Of a DNA stretch of 64,000 nt, positions 55,704 through 64,000 are shown one piece after another. Origin of the DNA: Roseiarcus sp963696665 (GTDB lineage Bacteria > Pseudomonadota > Alphaproteobacteria > Rhizobiales > Beijerinckiaceae); NCBI GenBank assembly GCA_963696665.1, contig CAVOLE010000031.1:372001-436000 (forward strand), read 5' to 3'. Both the position numbers and the translations under genes were made by a program. How positions within the stretch are numbered: the first letter of the stretch is position 1; the number at the start of each line of letters is the position of its first letter. Under the pieces are notes generated by a model, which saw only the letters and a list, made by a program, of their open reading frames with translations, ran no database searches and was not told the origin of the DNA.

Positions 55704-56797
55704 CAGCGCTCGCGCGGCCGACGGTGCGGGCCGACCCCGTCGGCGCGCATCATGTGGCTGAGGATCCCCTCACGCAGGCCGCGATCGGCGATGCGCAGCC
55801 GCTCGGCGGGGAAATGCTGCCGAATCGCCTCGAGGATTGCGCAGCCTGCGAGCACCAGATCGGCGCGTTCGTGGCCAATGCAGGCGTTGGCGGCGCGCTC
55901 GGCGTAGCTCATGGCGCGCAATCGCGCGATCGCCGCGTCGACCTCCGCCCGGCCGAGCCATAGGCCATCGACGGCGCGCCGGTCATAGCGCGGCAGATTG
56001 AGATGCACGCCCGCAATGGTGGTGACCGTGCCGGAGGTGCCAAGAAGATGGAAGCGGTCGCAGCGCGCCTCGTCAGCCACTCGAGCGACGAAGGGAGCGA
56101 GCGCCTCCGACACGTGATTGGTCATGGCGGCGAAAGCTTCGTCGCTCACGTCGACACCGCCGAACGTCTCGGCCAGCGACACCACGCCGAGCCTCAGCGA
56201 CTCCCATGTCTTGACCCGGTTCGTCACCTGCGGCGCGTGCGGATCGAAGCCAAGCCATATGATCTCCGACGACCCGCCGCCGATATCGAACATCACCGTC
56301 GACCGGGCTTCCTTGTCGGCGAGATCGCCGACGCCGGCCGCGGCGAGATGCGCCTCAGTCTCGCGATCGACAATTTCGAGTTGGATGCCGAGCCGTTCGC
56401 GAACCTCGGCGACAAAGTCCGCCCCATTTGCGGCCGAACGGCAGGCTTCGGTCGCGATGGTGCGGGCGCGCGTGACCCCACGCGCCGCCATCTTGTCCCG
56501 GCAGACCTTCAAGGCCTCGAGCGTGCGCGCGATCGCCGCCTCGCTCAAGCGTCCGGTCAGCGACAGCCCCTCGCCCAAGCGAACGATGCGCGAGAACGCG
56601 TCGATGACCCGGAATCCATGAGAGGTCGGCCGCGCGACCAGCAGCCGGCAATTGTTGGTTCCGAGATCCAGCGCCGCATAAATCCCGCCCCAGCCATTGC
56701 GCCCGCCGGCCGGGTTCTCAGTCGAAAACGGCGCGCGGAACCCAGGATCTGGACCCCACGTCGAGACTTGACTCAAACCACTCCCACCCCGCCTCAC
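55700..56797 (-). CDS. Ppx/GppA phosphatase family protein
   Basis: 365 residues, exopolyphosphatase/pppGpp phosphatase-type. ASKHA motifs: IYAALDLGTNNCRLLVARP, ARTIATEACRSAANG, VMFDIGGGSSEIIWLGFD and LLGTSGTVTTIAGVHLNLP. The GTG at 56797 gives a 38-residue lead that may not be fully real. Rhizobial ppx genes upstream of rlmE are usual. Whether it acts on polyphosphate or (p)ppGpp cannot be settled from sequence. Confidence 0.9.
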   Translation of the reverse strand: MRRGGSGLSQVSTWGPDPGFRAPFSTENPAGGRNGWGGIYAALDLGTNNCRLLVARPTSHGFRVIDAFSRIVRLGEGLSLTGRLSEAAIARTLEALKVCRDKMAARGVTRARTIATEACRSAANGADFVAEVRERLGIQLEIVDRETEAHLAAAGVGDLADKEARSTVMFDIGGGSSEIIWLGFDPHAPQVTNRVKTWESLRLGVVSLAETFGGVDVSDEAFAAMTNHVSEALAPFVARVADEARCDRFHLLGTSGTVTTIAGVHLNLPRYDRRAVDGLWLGRAEVDAAIARLRAMSYAERAANACIGHERADLVLAGCAILEAIRQHFPAERLRIADRGLREGILSHMMRADGVGPHRRPRERW

Positions 56798-56874
56798 GCC
56801 GCCTCAGCAGGCGGCGCCCAGTGTCGCAGGAGTGTAGCAATGTTGACGGCGGATGCAACGCGCTTGCGTGTAGG

Positions 56875-57339
56875 TCACGATTTGAAGAACGGATGATGAA
56901 CCTTGTCGCCGACCTTGAGGCCGATCGAAGCGGCGGTCCCGCCGGTCAGTTCGAGCACCGCGACGCACGGTCCGCCGGAAGGAATGACGCGCTCGGACAA
57001 AGGCTCGGCGTTGGCGACGATGTGCGTTACGACGCCTGAGGGCGCTATGAAAATCATATCGAGGGGAATGTAGGTGTTCTTCATCCAGAACGCCACCGGG
57101 GCCTCGCGATCGAACTCAAACAGCATGCCGTGGTCGGCGGCCATGTAGCGCCGTTCCATAAGCCCGCGCTCGCGGGTTGCGTCGTTATTGGCGATCTCGA
57201 TCTGAAACGCATGCCGCCCCGTAGAGGTGACGATCTCGAGCGAATCAGGCTCGGCGCCCTGCGCCGTGACGCTGACCGAAGCCACGAGGACAAGGACGAA
57301 GGCGAACGCCGCCGATAGCCGAAATCCGATCGCCCTCAT
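56875..57339 (-). CDS. DUF192 family exported protein
   Basis: 154 residues with a signal peptide (FRLSAAFAFVLVLVASVSVT, cleavage near AQG). Family motifs are RERGLMERRYMAADHGMLFE and FWMKNTYIPLDMIFIAPSG with GVVTHIVANAEPLSE. AAGGAG ribosome site. A perfect hairpin sits just upstream of that site. Follows the cold-shock gene on the same strand, a conserved pair in Hyphomicrobiales. Function unknown. Confidence 0.92.
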   Translation of the reverse strand: MRAIGFRLSAAFAFVLVLVASVSVTAQGAEPDSLEIVTSTGRHAFQIEIANNDATRERGLMERRYMAADHGMLFEFDREAPVAFWMKNTYIPLDMIFIAPSGVVTHIVANAEPLSERVIPSGGPCVAVLELTGGTAASIGLKVGDKVHHPFFKS

Positions 57340-57354
57340 CGCCGCTCCTTAAGC

Positions 57355-57377
57355 CCTCGCGCAATGATCGCGCGAGG
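57355..57377 (-). promoter_or_regulatory. Hairpin upstream of the DUF192 ribosome site
   Basis: CCTCGCGC and GCGCGAGG form an 8-base stem with a 7-base loop, within ten bases of the AAGGAG of DUF192. It could terminate read-through or modulate translation. Confidence 0.45.
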
Positions 57378-57487
57378 AGGCTAGAGCCGGTTTCAAGAGC
57401 AAGCGGAAGGGCGCGTCAAGCGCTCGCCCTTACCGAGGTCGAAGGAGGTTGGCCTTCAAAAGCTCGCAGTTTTGTTGGCCGCCCGCT

Positions 57488-57532
57488 GGACGGTCCTTCG
57501 AGGCGCGCCTTCGGCGCTCCTCGGCACGAGGG
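57488..57532. repeat. Short copy of the CTTCGAGACGC-type repeat
   Basis: GGTCCTTCGAGGCGCGCCTT and CGGCGCTCCTCGGCACGAGG lie between the cold-shock gene and DUF192. Related to the longer element at 2735-2865. Confidence 0.6.
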
Positions 57533-57534
57533 AG

Positions 57535-58131
57535 TCAATGCGGCGCGAAGGTCTTCGAACTGTCGAGCGGCCTCACCTCGGCCGCCATCAATCCTTTCGG
57601 CCCCGGACCGAATCGGGCGAGCATGCTGTCGCCCGGCTTCGGGTCCACGAAGCCATAGCGGCGCAGCGTCTCCATGTGGACGAATATGTCTTCGGTGCCC
57701 TCCCCGCGCGTGAGGAAGCCGAAGCCCCGCGCCCGGTTGAACCATTTGACGATGACGATCTCGAACGCGCCGACCGAGCTTGCCTGCGCGCGGGTTCGCG
57801 GCGGCGGGAGATCCGCGACGGAAGCCGGGTCGGGCTCGGTGATCGCAAGCACCTTGAACACCTGCAAGCCGCGGTCGCGCCGTTGAGCCTCGGCGACGAT
57901 GCGCGCGCCTTCGCGAAGGGTGGCGAATCCGTCGCGCCTGAGGACGGTCACATGGATAAGAACGTCAGCCTCGCCGCTGTCCGGCACGATGAAGCCATAA
58001 CCCTTGGCGGCGTCGAACCATTTGACGCGCCCAGCGATTTCGACCAGCCCAACCGGGCGCTCGCTGCTGTCCGCCATACGCGCCATCGCTTCCGACGGCT
58101 TTACGAATTCATCGCTCAATTCGGCCCCCAC
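57535..58131 (-). CDS. Double cold-shock domain protein
   Basis: 198 residues with two CSD modules. The first is IAGRVKWFDAAKGYGFIVPD with DVLIHVTVL; the second is EIVIVKWFNRARGFGFLTRG with DIFVHMETL. RNP1 (KGYGFI, RGFGFL) and RNP2-like motifs are present in both. The linker is acidic to polar. RNA chaperone or regulator in the cytoplasm. Partner of DUF192 downstream. Confidence 0.93.
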   Translation of the reverse strand: MGAELSDEFVKPSEAMARMADSSERPVGLVEIAGRVKWFDAAKGYGFIVPDSGEADVLIHVTVLRRDGFATLREGARIVAEAQRRDRGLQVFKVLAITEPDPASVADLPPPRTRAQASSVGAFEIVIVKWFNRARGFGFLTRGEGTEDIFVHMETLRRYGFVDPKPGDSMLARFGPGPKGLMAAEVRPLDSSKTFAPH

Positions 58132-58407
58132 TCAACGCGTCGGCTGCACATCCTCGCCGCCCATGAACCCCTTGCGCGTCGCGATTGGGACCATCCGCTC
58201 GGCCCCCGCCAAAAGAGCGGAGATCCGCAACGCAAGTGATTCGCCCCCAAGATAGCAAATCGTTCGGCGCTGAATACAGGAAACACGCCAAACTTGAGCG
58301 TGGCTGTGGATAGGAAATGAAAAAAATCCCGCCGCGCCGCGATGGCCGACGAGATCACATGACTGCGCGCAGCGCGTCGCTGCGTAATGGCGACCGCTCT
58401 GGTTGCG

Positions 58408-58803
58408 CTATTCGCCGTCATCCTCCGGCTCCGGCGGCGGCGTCAGGCCCTCGAGCCCGCGCAGCAAATCCTCTTCGGTCATGCGATCGAACTGAACGTC
58501 AGCGCCGGCTTCGATCTGAGTTTGCAATTCCGGATTGACCATCGGCGGCGCCGCTTCCGCCTCCGGCTCGTCGATCTCGACATGCTTCTGGAGCGCGTGG
58601 ATGACGTCCTCGCGCAGATCGCCAGGCGAGAGTTTGCCGTCGCCGATCTCGCGCAGCGCGACGACCGGGTTCTTGTCGTTGTCGCGCTGGACGGAAATCG
58701 GCGCGCCGGACGAGATCGCTCGCGCGCGGTGGCTGGCCATGAGGACCAGATCAAATCGGTTGTCGACCTTGTCGATGCAATCCTCGACGGTGACGCGAGC
58801 CAT
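58408..58803 (-). CDS. rpoZ: RNA polymerase omega subunit
   Basis: 131 residues. MARVTVEDCIDKVDNRFDLV, LMASHRARAISSGAP, DNDKNPVVALREIGDG and an acidic extension (PELQTQIEAGADVQFDRMTE) match the longer alphaproteobacterial omega. Assists assembly of RNA polymerase. The 276 bases downstream to the cold-shock gene contain nothing I recognise. Confidence 0.95.
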   Translation of the reverse strand: MARVTVEDCIDKVDNRFDLVLMASHRARAISSGAPISVQRDNDKNPVVALREIGDGKLSPGDLREDVIHALQKHVEIDEPEAEAAPPMVNPELQTQIEAGADVQFDRMTEEDLLRGLEGLTPPPEPEDDGE

Positions 58804-58890
58804 GGAGACCCCTCGGCTATTGAAACGGGCGGCTAAATGGAAGCGCGCCTCCTACACCGCGCGCGCGAAGGATGCAAGTTATTACCAACT

Positions 58891-59106
58891 CTAGGCGACG
58901 AGCTTCTTGCGGAGCAAATCATTCACATAGGCGCTGACGTTTGGAATGGCCTTCAGGCGATCGGCGACATCGGGATCAAGCATAATGTTGACGCGCCGCT
59001 TCTTCGCTTCAGCGGGCATGGACGGACGCCCACGCTTGGCGGTTGCGAAGAATTCCTGATCGAGCTCCCGGACCTCGCCGTTACGGCTGATGTATGGCCT
59101 TTTCAT
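58891..59106 (-). CDS. brnA: BrnA-type antitoxin
   Basis: 71 residues. MKRPYISRNGEVRELDQEFF then KRRVNIMLDPDVADRLKAIP and VSAYVNDLLRKKLVA: a ribbon-helix-helix-like DNA-binding segment at the C-terminus. Overlaps the end of brnT by 26 bases. It should neutralise BrnT and repress the operon through the inverted repeat at 59371-59408. Confidence 0.82.
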   Translation of the reverse strand: MKRPYISRNGEVRELDQEFFATAKRGRPSMPAEAKKRRVNIMLDPDVADRLKAIPNVSAYVNDLLRKKLVA

Positions 59107-59359
59107 ATTTGTTTCTTTCTCTCTCGTTCGCTTTGCGAAGGCTGATCACGCGGAGAGCCTCGCCGCGCTGAGACCAAGCGAAAACGCACAGGCGATTGTT
59201 GATCGGGCCCATTGTGACGAACCGCGCCTCCGCATAGTCCGCGCGGGTGTCTTCAACGGTGAAGGCAGCATCCCAATCGACCCGGGCGACATCTGCAAAA
59301 TCAAGGCCGCGTTCGGTAAGAGCCTTGTTTCGCTTCCTGTCATCCCATTCAAGCTTCAC
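59081..59359 (-). CDS. brnT: BrnT-type toxin
   Basis: 92 residues of the RelE-like BrnT RNase family: MKLEWDDRKRNKALTERGLD, FADVARVDWDAAF, RFVTMGPINNRLCVFAW and the C-terminal LRVISLRKANERERNKYEKA, which holds the conserved Arg and Glu residues. Toxin first, antitoxin second, as usual for brnTA. Intact, so probably active. Confidence 0.88.
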   Translation of the reverse strand: MKLEWDDRKRNKALTERGLDFADVARVDWDAAFTVEDTRADYAEARFVTMGPINNRLCVFAWSQRGEALRVISLRKANERERNKYEKAIHQP

Positions 59360-59370
59360 CGGTATTTATA

Positions 59371-59408
59371 TACACACATAAAATGGCTCCCGTCAATAAA
59401 TGTGTGTA
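59371..59408. promoter_or_regulatory. Inverted repeat upstream of brnTA
   Basis: TACACACAT (59371-59379) and ATGTGTGTA (59400-59408) are perfect 9-base arms separated by 20 bases, 12 bases upstream of the brnT start. Position and form suit binding by the BrnA antitoxin. Confidence 0.6.
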
Positions 59409-59500
59409 GGAAAATGCGACAGGCGAACGGACGCAGGTATTCCGACGCAAAGTCGTGTCTCAGTTTGAATTCCGGACGATTCGGCCTAAGGCGGTCTGAC

Positions 59501-59779
59501 ATGCTGCGCGTACAGACAAGTTTTCAGGACACACCGGGCGACGGCTACTATTTCGTTTTGCTCTACAACGAACGTCCGCTCGTCGAGCAGGTCGAGACGC
59601 TTGGGCTGCGGGATGGTGACGCAGTCCTTTTGTGGGAGCCAGACTGCGGGGACTTCACTGTTGAGGCGACTCTCCTTTTTAACTTCAAACACCCTATGAT
59701 GTTCGAGCCAGGTTTATGGGCCAAGGAGAAGCTTCCAAACTCAGGCGCTACCTCGGGCCGCGGCGTCTTCGGCTCTTAG
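59501..59779 (+). CDS. Hypothetical protein overlapping the cysteine desulfurase tail
   Basis: 92 residues: MLRVQTSFQDTPGDGYYFVL, LYNERPLVEQVETLGLRDGD, AVLLWEPDCGDFTVEATLLF and KHPMMFEPGLWAKEKL. The composition (Trp, Tyr, Phe, acidic) is protein-like rather than a high-GC shadow, and the frame is clean. No family recognised. Its last 39 bases overlap the convergent gene. No clear ribosome site precedes the ATG. Confidence 0.55.
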   Translation: MLRVQTSFQDTPGDGYYFVLLYNERPLVEQVETLGLRDGDAVLLWEPDCGDFTVEATLLFNFKHPMMFEPGLWAKEKLPNSGATSGRGVFGS

Positions 59780-60956
59780 CGCCGCCGCTTCTCGGCGCGC
59801 CACCCGCATCCGCGCGATGACGCTGGCGAAGGCTTGAGCGAAGCGGTCGACATCCGCTTCCGTCGACGCCCAGCCGAGACTGAGGCGGATCGCGCCGCGC
59901 GCGAGTTCGGGCGCCGTTTCCATCGCCGCCAGCACATGCGACGGCGCCACTTTGCCCGAGGAGCAGGCCGAGCCCGAGCTCACCGCGACCCCGGCGAGAT
60001 CGAGCGCGATCATCAGCGTCGCGGCCTCGACGCCAGGAACGGCGAATGAGACCGTGTTCGGCAGTCGCGGAGCAGGTCTCGGCGAAGACCAAAGCATCGG
60101 CGGCGACCGAACGGACGGCGATTGTCAGGCGATCGCGCATTCCAATCAGCCTCGCAGGCTCCGTGTCCAACTCGGCGAGGCACGCCCGCGCGGCCGCGCC
60201 GAAAGCCGCAATCGTCGCGACGGATTCGGTGCCAGCGCGCGCGCCGCGCTCCTGGCCGCCGCCGCGAATGAGCGGCGCGCCGAGACTGATTTCGGCGCGC
60301 GCCGCGACAAGCGCCCCCGCGCCCTTGAGGCCGCCCAGCTTATGGGCCGAAAGCATGAGCGCGTCGGCGCCGAGCGCGCCGATGTCGCACTCCATTCTCC
60401 CGGCCATTTGCACCGCGTCGCAAAAGACGAAGCCGTGAGCCGCATGGACCAGCGCCGCTGCTTCCGCGACCGGCTGGATGACGCCCGTCTCGTTGTTTGC
60501 ACCTTGCAGCGCTAAAAGCAGGCGTCCGGGACGGCGGCAGGCGGCCTCCAGCCAGTCGAGATCGACGCGTCCATCCGGCAGCAACGGCGCCGACTCGGCG
60601 AATGGAAACCGATGTCCCGACAAGACGCAGGGGTGCTCGCCGGCGGAGACGATGAGCCGATCGAGCGGCGCGGCGTTCGGCCCGCCGCCGAACAGCGGAT
60701 TGAGCGCCGCGTTGGCCGCTTCGGTCCCCCCGGACACGAATGTGACGCAGCGGGAGCTTACCCCCGCCAGCCGGGCGACTTCGCTCCTCGCGTTCTCGAC
60801 GATGCGCCGCGCGGCGCGGCCCTCGGCGTGGACCGACGAAGGATTGCCGGTCGTCTCCATCGCCTTGAGCGCGGCCTCGCGCGCGTCCGCGCGCAAGGGC
60901 GCCGTCGCGTTATAGTCGAGATAGGTTCGGCTCAAAGGGCTCGCGGCGGCGATCAT
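59741..60956 (-). CDS. Cysteine desulfurase family protein, one apparent frameshift
   Basis: PLP-dependent NifS/IscS-like enzyme, about 404 residues when repaired. LSRTYLDYNATAPLRADARE, GNPSSVHAEGRAARR, FVSGGTEAANAAL, the PLP lysine in LSAHKLGGLKGAGALVA and the flexible-loop cysteine in VSSGSACSSGKVAPSHVLAA. One extra base at 60071 separates the two reading frames (after VFAETC). The start is MIAAASPLSRTY. Divergent from the alpha/beta hydrolase. Sulfur donor for Fe-S clusters or tRNA thiolation is the family role. Confidence 0.9.
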
Positions 60957-61167
60957 GGCGCCAATTCTCGCGTTCGGGGCAAAAACCGAAGGGGGATTTG
61001 CGGTTTTTCCTTGCAATTGCCGATGGCCAGCGTGCTATGAGGCTGCCTCCGAGGCGAGCCCCCGTCGACTGACCAAGACAGAATTCGCGCTTGAATTTGC
61101 GCCGCAAGGCGTGACGGAGCGCAGTCGAGTCCCGACTGGAGGTGCTTCATGGCGTTGTGGAGTGTTC

Positions 61168-61878
61168 ATGCCAGAGGTTTTCTTTACCGGTCCCGCCGGT
61201 AGGCTGGAGGGTCGTTTTCACCCCGCGAAGCAGCGCGGGGCCCCGATCGCGGTGGTTCTTCATTCTCATCCGCAGTTTGGCGGGACGATGAACAATCAGA
61301 TTGTCTACAACACTTATTATAGTTTCGCCGAGCGTGGGTTTTCAGTGCTGCGTTTCAACTTCCGCGGCGTCGGACGGTCGCAGGGCGCCTTCGACCATGG
61401 CCAGGGCGAGCTGTCGGACGCGGCCTCCGCCCTTGACTGGGCGCAGTCGATCAGCCCAGAGGCGCGCGCCTGCTGGATCGCTGGCGTGTCGTTCGGCTCG
61501 TGGATCGGCATGCAGCTCCTGATGCGCAGGCCGGAGATCGAGGGGTTCATCTCGATCGCTCCCCCCGCCAACCGCTTTGATTTCAGCTTTCTTGCGCCCT
61601 GCCCCTCGTCGGGCCTGTTCGTCCATGGCGACAAGGACCGGGTCGCGCCGCTGAAAGAGGTTCAGGCGCTTATCGAGAAACTGAAGACCCAGAAGGGCAT
61701 TGTCATCGAGCATGCCGTCATCCCGGAGGCGAACCACTTCTTCGAGGATTGCATGGACGACCTCCAAACTGTGGTCGGCGCCTATCTCGACAAGCGTCTC
61801 GGTATGCCGCGTCATGCGCCGCCTTCCGTGCGCAAGGACCGGGCGAAGCCAGTCGCCCCGCCTCGCGAAAGCCAATAG
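61168..61878 (+). CDS. Alpha/beta hydrolase
   Basis: 236 residues. MPEVFFTGPAGRLEGRFHPA, VVLHSHPQFGGTMNNQIVYN, the nucleophile elbow IAGVSFGSWIG (Ser in GVSFG), acid in HGDKDRVAPL and the catalytic His in IPEANHFFEDC. This is the conserved alphaproteobacterial family that stands beside the cysteine desulfurase of the suf region. Substrate unknown. Upstream in-frame codons cross the promoter region and were not used. Confidence 0.92.
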   Translation: MPEVFFTGPAGRLEGRFHPAKQRGAPIAVVLHSHPQFGGTMNNQIVYNTYYSFAERGFSVLRFNFRGVGRSQGAFDHGQGELSDAASALDWAQSISPEARACWIAGVSFGSWIGMQLLMRRPEIEGFISIAPPANRFDFSFLAPCPSSGLFVHGDKDRVAPLKEVQALIEKLKTQKGIVIEHAVIPEANHFFEDCMDDLQTVVGAYLDKRLGMPRHAPPSVRKDRAKPVAPPRESQ

Positions 61879-61892
61879 AGTCCCCAATCCCC

Positions 61893-63071
61893 GTGTCCCT
61901 GATCACAACGACGGACGAGCTCGCTCAGGCCTGCCAGCGGCTGGCGCGTTCCCCGTTCGTAACGGTCGACACCGAATTTCTGCGCGAGACGACGTTCTGG
62001 CCGATTTTGTGCGTCGTCCAGCTCGCCTCGGACGAGGAAGCGCTGGCGATCGACGCGCTGGCTCCGGGCCTCGACCTCGAGCCGCTCTTGCAACTGATGG
62101 CGGATGAGGACGTTGTCAAGGTCTTCCACGCCGCCAGGCAAGATCTTGAGATTTTCTGGAAGCTTTCCGGGCTCGTGCCAACGCCGCTGTTCGACACCCA
62201 GGTCGCGGCGATGGTCTGCGGCTATGGGGAGCAGGTGTCCTACAGCGAGCTTGCGCAATCGATCTGTCATGTCGCAATCGACAAGTCGTCTCGGTTCACC
62301 GACTGGGCGCGCCGCCCGCTGGCCGAAGCGCAGATTGCTTACGCGATCGGCGACGTGACCCACCTGCGCGAGATTTATAAATCCCTGTCGAAGCGGGTGA
62401 CGGCCGCCGGGCGCCAGTCCTGGCTTGACGACGAGATGAAGACGCTGAACTCGCCTTCGACCTACGAGCAGCATCCCGAGCGCGCATGGGAGCGGTACAA
62501 GAACAAGGCGCGCAAGCCCCGCGATCTCGCGGTGCTGATGGAGCTTGCCGCCTGGCGCGAAAGCGAGGCGCAAGCGCGCGACGTGCCCCGCTCGCGTGTT
62601 CTAAAGGACGAGGTGCTGATCGAGCTTGCGCTCGCCGCCCCGCGCACCGCAGAGGCGCTCGCCAACCTGCGCGCCTTCCCGCGCGGGATGGAGCGCTCCC
62701 GCTCTGGCGGAGAAATCCTGGCGGCGATCGAACGCGGGCTCGAGCGCGACCCCAAGACGGTGCCGAAGATCGAGCGCGAGCGACGCAACGGCGTCAATGT
62801 CGGCGCGACCGTCGAATTGCTCAAGGTGCTCTTGAGGCAAGTGAGCGAGGAGAGCGGCGTCGCCGGCAAGCTGATCGCCACTGTCGACGATCTCGAAGCG
62901 ATCGCCCAGAGCGACAAAGCCGCGGTGCCGGCTCTCAACGGCTGGCGACGGAAACTGTTCGGCGAACAAGCGCTCGAACTCAAGCGGGGGCGCTTGGCGC
63001 TGACGGTCGAAAACGGCAAGGTCGTGACGCTCGAATGGAAGGACGCCGAGGCGCCGCACCCCGCCGTTTGA
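61893..63071 (+). CDS. rnd: Ribonuclease D
   Basis: 392 residues from a GTG (MSLITTTDELAQACQRL). DEDD exonuclease motifs: FVTVDTEFLRETTFWP (D and E), VFHAARQDLEIFWKL, and ARRPLAEAQIAYAIGDVTHL (Y and D). A C-terminal HRDC domain follows (ARKPRDLAVLMELAAWRESE). Trims the 3' ends of stable RNAs. Starts 14 bases after the hydrolase gene, so likely co-transcribed. Confidence 0.95.
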   Translation: MSLITTTDELAQACQRLARSPFVTVDTEFLRETTFWPILCVVQLASDEEALAIDALAPGLDLEPLLQLMADEDVVKVFHAARQDLEIFWKLSGLVPTPLFDTQVAAMVCGYGEQVSYSELAQSICHVAIDKSSRFTDWARRPLAEAQIAYAIGDVTHLREIYKSLSKRVTAAGRQSWLDDEMKTLNSPSTYEQHPERAWERYKNKARKPRDLAVLMELAAWRESEAQARDVPRSRVLKDEVLIELALAAPRTAEALANLRAFPRGMERSRSGGEILAAIERGLERDPKTVPKIERERRNGVNVGATVELLKVLLRQVSEESGVAGKLIATVDDLEAIAQSDKAAVPALNGWRRKLFGEQALELKRGRLALTVENGKVVTLEWKDAEAPHPAV

Positions 63072-63128
63072 GACAGGCGCACGGCTGCGTCGTCTAAACT
63101 AAACCAAATTGCATTTGGGTCGAACCGC

Positions 63129-63203
63129 GACCCGTCATTGCGAGCCATAGGGCGTCAGGCGCCCGTCCTTCTGGACGGGCTACGGCTCCTCACGATGACG
63201 ATT
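63129..63203. repeat. Dispersed palindromic element, CGTCATTGCGAG family
   Basis: CGTCATTGCGAGCCATAGGG and CGGCTCCTCACGATGACG ends, with GGGCGTCAGGCGCCCGTCC inside. Lies between the convergent rnd and lolD genes. Confidence 0.7.
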
Positions 63204-63898
63204 TACCCCATCTCGCTGACCCGCCCATCGCGGAGGGTGACGCGGCGGTCCATGCGGGCGGCGAGGTCCATGTTGTGCGTCGCGACGAGGGCCGCAAGGC
63301 CGCTCGCCCTGACGAGCGCCGAAAGCGTGCCGAATACATGGTCGGCGGTCTTCGGATCGAGATTGCCGGTCGGCTCGTCCGCAAGCAACACACGCGGGCC
63401 GTTGGCGACCGCGCGCGCGATGGCGACGCGCTGCTGCTCTCCCCCGGACAGTTCCGCGGGGCGGTGGCTCTCGCGCTCGGCGAGACCGAGATAGCCGAGG
63501 AGTTCGCGCGCGCGGGACGCGGCCTGAGCCCGCGGCAGCCCCGCAATCATCTGCGGCAGGATGAGGTTCTCGAGCGCGGAGAACTCCGGCAGCAGGTGAT
63601 GGAACTGGTAGACGAAACCGATTTCCGTGCGTCTGAGAGCGGTCCGCTTGTCATCGCTCATCGTCGAGGTCGGTGCGCCGCCGATCCTCACTTCCCCGGC
63701 GTCGGGCCGCTCCAACAGGCCTGCTAGATGCAGAAGCGTCGACTTTCCGGCGCCGGACGGGGCAATGAGCGCCACCGACTGACCCGGAGACAGTTCGAGT
63801 GAAGCGCCGTTCAGAACTTCGACCGTGGTGTCGCCGCGCCCGTAGCGGCGCTCGACGGCGTCGAGCGAAAGCGCAGCGATCCGCGTCTGATTATTCAT
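63203..63898 (-). CDS. lolD: Lipoprotein-releasing ABC transporter ATPase
   Basis: 231 residues from MNNQTRIAALSLDAV. Walker A LIAPSGAGKSTLLHLAGLLE, Q-loop GFVYQFHHLLPEFSALENL (the LLPEFSALENV form is typical of LolD), signature LSGGEQQRVAIARAV and Walker B VLLADEPTGNLDP. Powers extraction of lipoproteins from the inner membrane to LolA. Overlaps the end of the permease gene by eight bases. Confidence 0.94.
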   Translation of the reverse strand: MNNQTRIAALSLDAVERRYGRGDTTVEVLNGASLELSPGQSVALIAPSGAGKSTLLHLAGLLERPDAGEVRIGGAPTSTMSDDKRTALRRTEIGFVYQFHHLLPEFSALENLILPQMIAGLPRAQAASRARELLGYLGLAERESHRPAELSGGEQQRVAIARAVANGPRVLLADEPTGNLDPKTADHVFGTLSALVRASGLAALVATHNMDLAARMDRRVTLRDGRVSEMG

Positions 63899-64000
63899 AA
63901 CGCAGCGCCTCGACCGGATCGAGCTTGGCCGCGCGCCAGGACGGATAGATCGTCGCCGCAAGCGACAAGATCAGAGCCATCGCGACGACGGATAGAACGT
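63891..64000 (-). CDS. Lipoprotein-releasing ABC transporter permease (LolC/LolE), C-terminal end
   Basis: Only the last 36 codons are in the window: SVVAMALILSLAATIYPSWR then AAKLDPVEALRYE. The final membrane helix and the PSWRAAKLDPVEALRYE ending are diagnostic of LolC/LolE. Upstream partner of lolD. Confidence 0.92.
   Translation of the reverse strand, partial: VLSVVAMALILSLAATIYPSWRAAKLDPVEALRYE

Overview
The window is high-GC DNA from an alphaproteobacterium, most likely of the order Hyphomicrobiales (Rhizobiales). This rests on the tmk-holB-metG-tatD-MBL gene order, two Ku genes with LigD, the DUF192/cold-shock pair, and dispersed intergenic palindromes of the rhizobial type. PEP-CTERM proteins and the repeat style would suit Beijerinckiaceae or Methylocystaceae, but the family is a guess.

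Layout. 0-4.6 kb: minus-strand operon tmk, holB, metG, tatD and a metallo-beta-lactamase-fold hydrolase. 5.16-8.46 kb: an IS1595-family transposon with near-perfect terminal repeats and an exact 8-bp target duplication. Its passengers are a tRNA-protein-tRNA operon, a small ORF and a RhuM-family gene. 8.6-13 kb: rlpA, yjbQ, DUF3309, DUF883 and an AI-2E permease. 13.2-19 kb: an NHEJ locus with ku, ligD, a second ku and a second AI-2E permease. 19-32.6 kb: metallophosphoesterase, RND efflux pair, MBL hydrolase, GntP permease, patatin, a membrane protein and uvrA. 33-34.2 kb: ssb and DUF1697. 34.5-40.2 kb: a LacI-regulated CUT2 sugar ABC transporter. 40.5-44.2 kb: DUF2252, a secreted peptide, glutathione peroxidase and a PEP-CTERM protein.

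44.3-52.3 kb is an insertion-sequence graveyard beside tRNA-Phe. It holds IS256, IS481 and IS21 remnants, an integrase stub, a broken FixJ-like regulator, a complete IS21, a 5'-truncated group II intron and an IS3 split by an intact IS30. 52.4-64 kb returns to core genes: class II aldolase, a second PEP-CTERM protein, a broken toxin-antitoxin pair, rlmE-ppx, DUF192, a double cold-shock protein, rpoZ, brnTA, a cysteine desulfurase, an alpha/beta hydrolase, rnd, lolD and the end of lolC/E.

Many otherwise conserved genes (holB, both ku, ligD, an MBL hydrolase, the cysteine desulfurase, transposases) carry single-base frameshifts, mostly +1. As holB is essential, at least part of these are probably consensus errors, so frameshifted genes here should not be assumed dead.

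The most unusual object is the transposon. Its passenger operon starts at a consensus-like promoter and encodes a leucine-type tRNA whose anticodon reads UUA (the UAA stop), a 128-residue protein with a coiled coil and a likely winged helix, and a second odd tRNA with a GCU anticodon and an enlarged D-loop.
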